Below are positions 56,475-64,000 of a DNA stretch of 64,000 nucleotides, piece by piece. The stretch's first letter is position 1. Every line of letters starts with the position of its first letter. The position numbers were made by a program, and so were the translations under genes. A model generated the notes under the pieces. It saw only the letters and a program-made list of their open reading frames with translations. It ran no database searches and had not been told where the DNA came from. The stretch is from Pratylenchus scribneri (taxonomy: Eukaryota > Nematoda > Chromadorea > Rhabditida > Pratylenchidae), in assembly GCA_030063045.1 (NCBI GenBank), contig JAQSEB010000137.1, positions 1,426,001 to 1,490,000 on the forward strand. Reading direction: 5' to 3'.

Positions 56475-58347
56475 CATGGTGGGGAAAATCGGTAAATTTA
56501 CCGATTTCGGTAAAATGAATTTTTTGACTTGGCGGAACTTTAAATTTACCGATTTTTTATAGGACCTATAAAAACCGGGTAAAATTGGCGAAATATGACA
56601 ATTTGCATTTTTTTATTGCGCCAAAATTTAAAAAAGGCTTAAAGAGGAATTGGTGCATTGAAATGAGAATATGCTTTTTTAACGTTTTTTTTCATGTCTA
56701 ATATGTTCAAATTGATTTCAATTAAATTATTTATATTTAAAAAAATTTATTAATTAAAACGGAAAAGGAATAATAAAAAAAATGAGTGAAAAATAATCAA
56801 AAATGAGTGAAAAAATAATCAAAAATTGGTGAATAAATCATAATTTGTTTAAATATTGCGATCTCATGAATATTAGTGCGGCAGTTCGGTTTGGTTGGAG
56901 CCTATTTCTTGTGAAATCTCCCATGATGCACTTCAGTTCTTTGAATGCCCTTTCACTGGGAGCGGATGAAGCCGGCGCCGACAAGAATTTGCGAGCAAGT
57001 CGGGCCAAAAGTGGGAAACGCTGATTAAATTGAAATTTAATAATAATAAACAATTTTAAAAAATTACATTTTCATTTTGTTGCCAAAATTCCAACGGGTT
57101 TTGCCTTGTCATTTCGATTGGTGTTCTTTCGTAATCTGTCATTTCAACTGCGCCGGTTCTGTGTTGCAAGCGGACTTCGAATGGCTCTTGGTTGGCAACG
57201 TCCATTTGTGGCTGCGGCGCATTTTCTCCAAAACCGGCCAATTCTCTACTGATTCTACTGATTAGATGAGGCACCTTTAAAAAAAGAGAAATTTAACAAT
57301 AAAAAATAAATAAATAATTTACAAGCATGCGGAGAATTTGAAGTCGAGGCACTTTTTCGGCAATTGCTTCGATTTGGCCGAATGTGATGGGATTTAAATA
57401 GGCGCTGCAAATGATCCACTTTGCATTGAATTTTCCAAATATTGGACCATCCCAATGGCATCGCTCGTCTTACATCAATTCGGCAAATGTTTCCAAAGCG
57501 TGGAAATTTTCGTCCTCAACCAGCCTGAATGATTGAAACGTACTGACAACAAATATTTTCAAAGCCTCATCAAATTCGTCATGATCTGCCAACATTTGTT
57601 GATGGATATTTTGGATGTGAAGCCTATGTTTATTGTTTATAAAAATGGAATTCAACTTTTAATTCAAACCTCAAATTTTTAGTGCAATCTTTAGAATAGA
57701 TTGCTCGACATTTGCAAATAACTTGTTTTGTTTCTTCTCCATTGCACAAAAGACAGTCGAAATGATTGCCAAATAGTTTTGATGGCCATGGCATTGTTGT
57801 GTGAATTTCCGGACTAAATCGGATCTGTTACATACAAATTTTAAAAGAAAATAAATTTTAAATTAACTTTGGTGGATCGGCACCTTTTCCTTCCTTGTTC
57901 ATTTTGTTCGTTCTCACCTTCATTTGCATTTTCGTTTCGATTTTCTTGTTCAATTGCACCGCCATCATTTGCATTTTTGATTCCAAATTGATGATCGCGC
58001 AGAACATTAACATTTTCAATATTATTTAATGGCATGACGCGTTTAATACTTTCTAAAATATTGAAAATGAATAATTAATTATTTGAAATATGAATTCGAG
58101 AAGTAAAATTAAATATCGCAACATAAAGTGGTTGAATATGCTGAAAGCTGTTCATTTAATTCAATGCACCAATTCCTCTTTAAGCCTTTTTTAAATTTTG
58201 GCGCAATAAAAAAATGCAAATTGTCATATTTCGCCAATTTTACCCGGTTTTTATAGGTCCTATAAAAAATCGGTAAAAAAAATTAACACATCGCCAGAAC
58301 TCCCCATTTTACCGAAATCGGTAAATTTACCGATTTTCCCCACCATG
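56475..58347. mobile_element. 1.87-kb hAT transposon with 8-bp TSD
   Basis: The ends CATGGTGGGGAAAATCGGTA then AATTTACCGATTTCGG are inverted over about 40 bp. GTGCGAAT is duplicated at 56467-56474 and 58348-58355. It carries a minus-strand transposase-like coding region. Identical TSDs and ends point to recent mobility. Confidence 0.94.
56838..58035 (-). CDS. hAT transposase, truncated or deleted form
   Basis: Segments on the minus strand in order: MPLNNIENVNVLRDHQF (58035); HFDCLLCNGEETKQVICKCR (about 57780-57700, CxxC-type, perhaps a zinc finger); DEALKIFVVSTFQSFRLVED then ENFHALETFAELM (57475-57600); AKWIICSAYLNPITFGQIEA (about 57420-57350); PHLISRISRELAGFGENAPQ and NPLEFWQQNENV (57077-57270); FPLLARLARKFLSAPASSAP then SERAFKELKCIMGDFTRNRL (56838-57030). 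The last is the hAT dimerisation domain. The central catalytic region looks too short for an autonomous enzyme; short introns between segments are plausible. Confidence 0.78.
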
Positions 58348-58761
58348 GTGCGAATGCGATTTGCGTCTTGTCTTTTTTACTTTTTTTTTACAAAATTAAT
58401 ACATAACGCCACAATTCTTAAAATTAAAAAATAACTAAATGCTCTTCTCTTCTCTCTCTGATTGCATGTTTCACCGAAAAAGTTGTTTAAAACTTTTTCG
58501 TTTAATGTTTTTGCTAGTTAAACATTTATAATTCTGAAAAAAAATCTTGTTGCTCTTTTTGTCACTAAAACTAACTCGTGAAATCAAAAAGGATTTTTAA
58601 GTCAATCCCATTTTAATTCAATTGATCCCTAAAAAACATTTTAATAAAATTATAATTCTGGGTGACTAACTGACTATCCCTTTTATTTGTTTTAATAATA
58701 TTTTTATGTAAATTAAATGGATACTTTTTTAGGTTAAAAGATATAGAGACTTGAGAGACCA

Positions 58762-61401
58762 ATGATTAAAAAACGGATGCTAAAACCGAACACAATGATC
58801 TACACAAGATTTGGACAAATTCCAAATTTGACTGCCGACCTTTTTGAAAAGCTTCTTCTATCAAAAATTACTGGAGAAAAGCTGTATCAAATTCCTCTTC
58901 CATCTTTGTATTTATTTATTTAAGGCTAACAATAAATAATTTATTATTTTTACAGAATTGATTCAGAAAATATTATCAAAATGGCCGGTGGAGTCAAGAA
59001 TTTTTGCAGATTATCCGTAAATTTTAGATTAAGTTATTAATTAATTGATTTTTTACTTTTTTAGAATGACGATTTTGTGCATTTATCTTTATTGGATCCG
59101 CTTGGACGAAGGGATATTGTCAGCAATAATTACATATTTTTGTGGAGCAATGGAAATAGAAAAAAGGTTTCATTTTTCAATATAAAATTAATTTTTTGCA
59201 AAAGATAAAATAATGATTTTTTGAACAATTAAAACGGCTTTTTTTTCGGGTTTTATTTTGATAAAATAATCGAGAGAGTAATTTTAAAAAAATTTTGATT
59301 TTTGGATGATTAATTAAAGGCATTTTTTGTGTTTAATAAAACCATTTTAAACTCGAATTTTTTAATATTATATAATTTTTTCCTTAGGTAAATATGCAAA
59401 TGTACAAATCAATGTTGGAATCCTTTCGAATAGACACATATACGGCACCTTTCGATTTTGATATATCAACGGCGGATGAAAGCAGTGAGAAAAAGAATCA
59501 AAAATTTTTAAAGAGGACAATAAATTTTGTGGAAACATTGCTTCTTCTAAACAATGATGGAACGAATTTGAATGTAAATTTTACTTTAGAATTTAAAAGT
59601 TTTTTAGAAATAATTTAATTAAGTTTTCCGGAAAGAATTTAATTAAATTTTCCGGAAAGAATTTAATTAAATTGTTTCCGGAAAGAATTTAATTAAATTT
59701 TCCGGAAAAAATTTAATTAAATTTTCTTAATTAAATTTTCCGGAAAGAATTTAATTCAATTTTCCGGAAAGAATTTAATTCAATTTTCCGGAAAGAATTT
59801 AATTACATTTTCCGGAAAGAATTTAATTAAATTTTCCGGAAAGAATTTAATTCAATTTTCCGGAAAGAATTTAATTAAATTGTTTCCGGAAAGAATTTAA
59901 TTCAATTTTCCGGAAAGAATTTAATTCAATTTTCCGGAAAGAATTTAATTAAATTTTCCGGAAAGAATTTAATTAAGTTTTCCGGAAAGAATTTAATTAA
60001 ATTGTTTCCGGAAAGAATTTAATTCAATTTTCCGGAAAGAATTTAATTAAAATTATTCCAAAAAACATTTATTTAAAAAATCAATTTCAGAAAGGCTTAA
60101 TTCCAAGTATTGGCGGTGGCCCTTCCATTGAATATCGAACTTTAATTGCAAAAGAATTGAGTCAACTTTTGCCGGATGCCCATGCAATTTCACTTGACCT
60201 TTACCAATTTTCGGATGTGCAGAATTCCAATAAATTTGACAATGATTTCATTGCGGAAATTATTAAAAATACAATTGTAATATTTTTATCATTTTTCCAA
60301 CTAATTTTTCCAGTCTCATTTCCCAGAAAATATTATGCGAATTGTGGAAGGTCCATTCAATCCGGAACAAGTTTTATTCCTGATTCGGCAAGGAATCGAC
60401 TTATTCGACTCATCCTATGCAATAATGTTGACGGAAAAGGGAATGGCTTTTGCATTGGACGATCATTTCCCATTTGGGAAGGATAAACAATTTACAACAA
60501 TAAATTTGAATGATAAATTGTGAGTTTAATTAAATCTAATCACATTTAAAATTTAAAGTTTAATAAAAAAAAGCCTCAAAAATCCAAAAATTTAAAATTT
60601 TTAATTTCCAAAAACTTTTCTTTCTTTAAGATTATTTTTTCGGATTTTTCCGGCTCAAAATACGAATTTCCCGGTACAATTTTAGATTTTTCTAGCCCCT
60701 TTTTTAAAAATTCGGACATTTTTTTGCAAATTCGAATTTTTTCAATCCAAACTATTAGACAAAAATTAATTTAAACAAAAGAAATTAAAAGCGGATAAAA
60801 TAAATGCAATATTATCAAATGCCTTAAGGCCAAAAATTATGGGGAAAGAGGACTGAGAAAGGATGATTGTTTAGTTGTTTCTTGTTTAGTATACTTTTTC
60901 CTATTATTATTATTAGGCATTTGATAAAATTAAATTTTTAGACAATTTTTTCTACCTATCTACTAATTTAGCTGAATTGCAAAAAAATTCCGAATTTTTA
61001 AAAAATTGGCCGGAAAATTATTAATGGGGCCGTCCGCGTCCGGGACATCGTTTTTAATATCCAAAAAACTTGAATTTTCTTTATACAAAAAGCAAAAACC
61101 CCTACCTTTTAGTATCCAAAAACCTCAAATTTTCAATTTACAAAAAATCAAAATATTTTAATTTATCAAAAAAAAACTTAAAAATCCAAAATCTCAAGTT
61201 TTTAGGCATTTTGATGCACACATTGGCCTGTTCCCTAATTGTAATTGCTATACATGTCAACAGGGCTATACCCGATCTTATTTACATCATCTACTTAATT
61301 GTAAGGAAATGCTGGCCACAACCCTGCTAACCATTCACAACATGTCCGAATGGCTGAAGCTATTTTCAATTTTAAGAAAAGAAGGTCGAAATTCATTTTA
61401 A
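58762..61401 (+). CDS. QTRT2: QTRT2, queuine tRNA-ribosyltransferase accessory subunit
   Basis: With QTRT1 this subunit puts queuine into the wobble position of GUN-anticodon tRNAs, at the mitochondrial outer surface in mammals. Exons: 58762-about 58910 (MIYTRFGQIPNLTADLFEKL); 58954-59018 (MAGGVKNFCRLS); 59065 on (NDDFVHLSLLDPLGRRDIVS); about 59390-59572; about 60090-60277 (GLIPSIGGGPSIEYRTLIAK); about 60314-60520 (MRIVEGPFNPEQVLFLIRQG then IDLFDSSY); and about 61208-61401 (NCNCYTCQQGYTRSYLHHLL then NCKEMLATTLLTIHN). The zinc ligands CxCxxC and the downstream HHLL/H match the family. The ATG follows an acceptor-like TTTTTTAG, and an in-frame stop at 58744 makes the N-terminus about 20 residues shorter than in vertebrates. 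The D5 array fills one intron. Confidence 0.9.
59612..60055. repeat. 24-bp palindrome-centred tandem array D5
   Basis: About 18 units TTTTCCGGAAAGAATTTAAT with spacers TAAAT, TCAAT or TAAATTG. Four units have GTTTCCGGAAAG with a 2-3 bp insertion at near-regular spacing, a higher-order pattern. Intron of QTRT2. Confidence 0.9.
60811..60930. repeat. Short foldback in QTRT2 intron
   Basis: ATTATCAAATGCCTTAAGG and TTAGGCATTTGATAAAAT are inverted about 90 bp apart. Confidence 0.55.
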
Positions 61402-61521
61402 TTTTTATTATAATGCAGTCTAAATTAAATCTAATAGCCTTAAACCAAAGCCTAATAAATCTTATCACTTCGTTCTGACCAAAGTTAAGCGGCCTTAATT
61501 TTTCTAAATTATTTTTTTTAG

Positions 61522-61719
61522 TACTTGTTAATTATCCCGGACCAGATTTTTTAAAATCTAATATGGAAAGGTTACGGTTATCCCCATGGGTCATCCGTTA
61601 TAGGGTTAGGGTCTTTAGGGGATAGATTATTATCTCACATATCCGTAACCCTAGCCCTAATCACCCATGAGAGGACCCTTCATTTAGAAAACATCTGGTC
61701 CGGGATAGTTAACAAGTAT
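61522..61719. repeat. F-family foldback with telomere-repeat-like loop, copy F4
   Basis: TACTTGTTAATTATCCCGGA then CCAGAT, and ATCTGGTCCGGGATAGTTAA then CAAGTA, are inverted. The loop has TAGGGTTAGGGTCTTTAGGG and GTAACCCTAGCCCTAA. It is the uninterrupted relative of F3: both share CCCCATGGGTCATCCG. Confidence 0.82.
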
Positions 61720-61814
61720 CTTTTTTTTTTTGTAAATTCAGTCATTTTTTATAAGAATAATAATTTTCTGCACAAATTTTTTTCCAACATCATAAATATT
61801 CTATCAAATTAAAG

Positions 61815-61925
61815 GTGACCGGCGACTTCGTACTTCATGCCATCAAACTGATGCCTCCTCAAAATATGCAGCTAAATCAGAGGGAAACAAACAATGAGGG
61901 CACTTTTGGATTCGATGACCAATAA
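61815..61925 (+). other. Orphan coding-like segment
   Basis: An open 37-codon frame follows an AG acceptor (AAATTAAAG|GTGACC): VTGDFVLHAIKLMPPQNMQL...EGTFGFDDQ, then TAA and AATAAA-rich sequence. It looks like a terminal exon, but it does not join QTRT2 in the right phase. It may belong to an alternative QTRT2 end or a small separate gene. Weak. Confidence 0.3.
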
Positions 61926-63146
61926 AAATAAATAATAAAGCCAAAGAGACAAAGACAAATCCCGACAAAAACAATTGAATAATGAATGACAACTATTTTT
62001 ATATTTGTTTTTGATTGTGTTTTTTAACCATTGTTGATTCCTTTTTTTTATTATTCAATAATAATTTTATTCGTATATCAAATTGAACAGAATATTATAT
62101 TTATAAACACAATAAAAATATTCAAAATTTCTGATATCAATTATAGTAAATTGGATGGGGCATCACAATTCACAAATAAAGAATGTATTCTCAACTGAAA
62201 TTGATCGGTTTATTTCGCATTTTGTTCCAATATTCATAATCAATTGTGCCATTCTCGGCCCGTCCAATATCCAGAATTCAATTTCCCAATAGTATGAGCC
62301 CAAACAATGTTCCAATTTTCCTTCCTTTTTGATTAGCAAAATTTCAAGCCAAATTGACTTATGCAATATGCACCAAAGGGAACATCTTATTAACTAAATT
62401 TTTGTGCATTTTAAAAAATCTCATTCCCACCATATTCGTTCCAAAGATAGGGCCAAAGCCGGGGCATTGTGTTGAAAATGGCGAACACCAATTGATTATG
62501 CAAATAGAGGCCCTTTTAAAAGAGGCAAAAGAATTTGGAAGGAAGGAATGAGAAGTAAATTTGCCTCAAGGAACATCCACCAAAATGTGATAGATTTGAA
62601 ATATTCCATAGGGGAAAAACATGGATTCACAAACAACGACCATTGTGTTGATTGTTTTACCCTGTGGACCTGACCAAATTTTGATTGCCAATTCGATCGG
62701 TGAAAATTAAATCAATGTAGAGGATCAGCCGAATGAGAATAACACAAAGGATTGGAATGGAATCATCAAAATGGATTAATCTCTTATAATTTATGATTGG
62801 GTTTTAAAAATTTTAACTTCAAACCCTTAAATTTAAATTCAAAATAAAAACTTTAAATTCTTAATTATTGATTGAGAAAAAATGAACAAATTTATTTAAT
62901 TGAAATCTTTTATTTGGATCATAAATTCAATGGGAATTTTTATGGAGAATTGGCCAAGGGGAAATAATCAGCAAATTTATCAATGGCAAAAATAATATTT
63001 ATTGATTGAAAATTGGAGCAGAAAAAAGTTCATCATATTAATTGAAAATAAAAATTAAATGTGGAATTGTGAAATGTGTGCGGGCAGAGGACGTTTTGAT
63101 TGAAATCGAAGCAGGTCGTTTGATTGTTCATTGAAAATAAAAAAAA
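61926..63146. other. Spacer with weak minus-strand coding-like pieces
   Basis: Two minus-strand stretches look protein-like: one at about 62163-62366 (ending VENTFFICEL) and one at about 62571-62710 (IELAIKIWSGPQGKT then MVVVCESMFFPYGIFQIYHI). They do not connect cleanly and I recognise no family. The rest is AT-rich. Confidence 0.3.
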
Positions 63147-63617
63147 GGTACTTATCGGTTATTCTGTACGCAAATTTTGATACCACAAACTCATCCCACA
63201 TTTCCATAAATTAGTTAGGTTTTAAAAATAAAGTATATTTCCTTAAATTCATTCAATTTAATAATTGCAAAATATTATAGCATCATTAAACAGAGCACTT
63301 TTCCGGTCTATCAAAGCATACTGCGATCAATAAAATCGTTTCATCCAATTATTGATTAGTTCTACTAAGCTTTTAGATGAGCTTAAGCTTTTAAAAACAT
63401 ATCCTTCCCCTGGGAATAGGTTAAAAGGAAGTGTGAATATTAATATTGCCTTTGGCACACTCTCAAAATCAATCTTTGATTAAAAGGAAAGGAGAAATTA
63501 CTGTAGCAAAGACGCTCACAATTCGGAGCCAATCAACGGATATTCTTCAGTCTTCACCTATATGGTCCCCTCCCCCTTCCCTTATTCAAAATTTGCGTAT
63601 AAACAACCGACAAGTAC
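63147..63617. repeat. Foldback element F5
   Basis: The left end GGTACTTATCGGTTATTCTG then ACGCAAATTTTGA and the right end TCAAAATTTGCGTATAAACA then CCGACAAGTACC are inverted. Related to F3 arms. Part of the same sequence also occurs near 5230-5300. Confidence 0.7.
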
Positions 63618-63901
63618 CTCAAAAATAAATGTAGTCGTTTAATGTTGTAATACCATAAATGCTCTATTAAAACCCCATCTCTAATAATTACCCAGCCCAG
63701 CCTCAATTTTGAGAATCCACAGCTAATGGCCGGATGAACTTTTTTATTCCCCTTTTCTTAGTTCCCTAAAGCTCAATTAAATTCAATAAAATTTGCTCAA
63801 AAATGTCCCCAAATTAATTTGATCCCGTAATTTCTCAATTTTTGAAGGGCTGAAAAATAATTCCCCCGGGGTTTTTAAAGAGCATTTACGGTAGGCTTTA
63901 T

Positions 63902-64000
63902 TTAGTTGGCAATTTTGGGGCACATTTCCATCTTCAAGTTGATCTTTCCTCCGCCGATTGTGTTGCCAATATGCTCATCATCTGAATTTGAATTGATTTT
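63902..64000 (-). CDS. 3' end of an unidentified minus-strand gene
   Basis: An open frame enters from the right edge and ends at TAA 63902-63904: KINSNSDDEHIGNTIGGG then KINLKMEMCPKIAN. AATAAA overlaps the stop region (minus-strand AACTAAATAAAGCC). Codon use resembles neighbouring exons. Too little is visible to name it. Confidence 0.45.
   Translation of the reverse strand, partial: KINSNSDDEHIGNTIGGGKINLKMEMCPKIAN

Larger units (their letters stand above)
56106..58761. promoter_or_regulatory. Divergent promoter between the coiled-coil gene and QTRT2, split by a hAT element
   Basis: It contains CATCGATCGATCAGCGATCC and ATATCGATAATCGATTG (about 56397-56439) and, beyond the hAT insertion, GTTTCACCGAAAAAGTTGTT (about 58467). 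Both resemble sequences in the 24495-25332 divergent promoter. Without the hAT insert the spacer would be about 780 bp, close to the 838 bp of the other. Confidence 0.5.

Overview
The window is nuclear DNA of a nematode. It is AT-rich and intron-rich, and its genes match animal families throughout. A nematode-restricted family (pepsin inhibitor-3-like, about 41-43 kb), an ShKT-domain haem peroxidase of the cuticle type, acceptor-like TTTTTAG just upstream of several start codons (consistent with spliced-leader trans-splicing), one head-to-tail pair only 69 bp apart, and two well-supported GC-AG introns all fit a chromadorean nematode. GC-AG introns and repeat-laden introns would suit a tylenchomorph (cyst-nematode-like) lineage, but the sequence alone does not fix the species.

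Gene layout, left to right: erv-46/ERGIC3 (+, 5' end outside the window); ShKT haem peroxidase (-); C/EBP-gamma-like bZIP (-), Rab30 (-), an ICE2/NARG2-like little elongation complex subunit (-) and a small coiled-coil protein (-), the last four in one minus-strand run; WDR12/YTM1 (+), divergent from that run; a Hairy/E(spl)-type bHLH repressor (+) behind about 5 kb of non-coding DNA; a two-domain pepsin inhibitor-3-like secreted protein (-); a very long coiled-coil protein (-, 11.3 kb); QTRT2, the accessory subunit of queuine tRNA-ribosyltransferase (+), divergent from it; and the 3' end of an unidentified minus-strand gene at the right edge. Most are housekeeping genes (ER-Golgi cycling, Golgi Rab, 60S ribosome biogenesis, snRNA transcription, tRNA modification). 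The peroxidase, pepsin inhibitor and bHLH are the developmental or secreted exceptions. All gene models were read by eye from reading frames and splice signals, so internal exon edges are approximate unless stated.

About half of the window is repeats, which fall into a few families: (A) about 310-bp near-perfect foldback MITEs; (B) about 350-bp foldback MITEs; (C) inverted-repeat elements whose middle is a 46-bp minisatellite (8 copies); (D) five arrays of a 24-bp unit centred on the palindrome TTTCCGGAAA; (E) a 1.1-kb array of 16-bp units; (F) foldbacks with TTAGGG-like tracts in the loop; five hAT-superfamily insertions with perfect 8-bp target duplications, two of them with G-quadruplex-capable ends; and tRNA-derived SINE-like fragments. 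Most copies sit in introns of the genes above.

The strongest candidates for something undescribed are the C family (a mobile minisatellite carried between terminal inverted repeats), the recurrent TTTCCGGAAA arrays, a hAT element nested inside a telomere-repeat-like foldback, a nearly identical duplicated coding exon flanking a tRNA-ended foldback, and motifs shared by the two divergent promoters.
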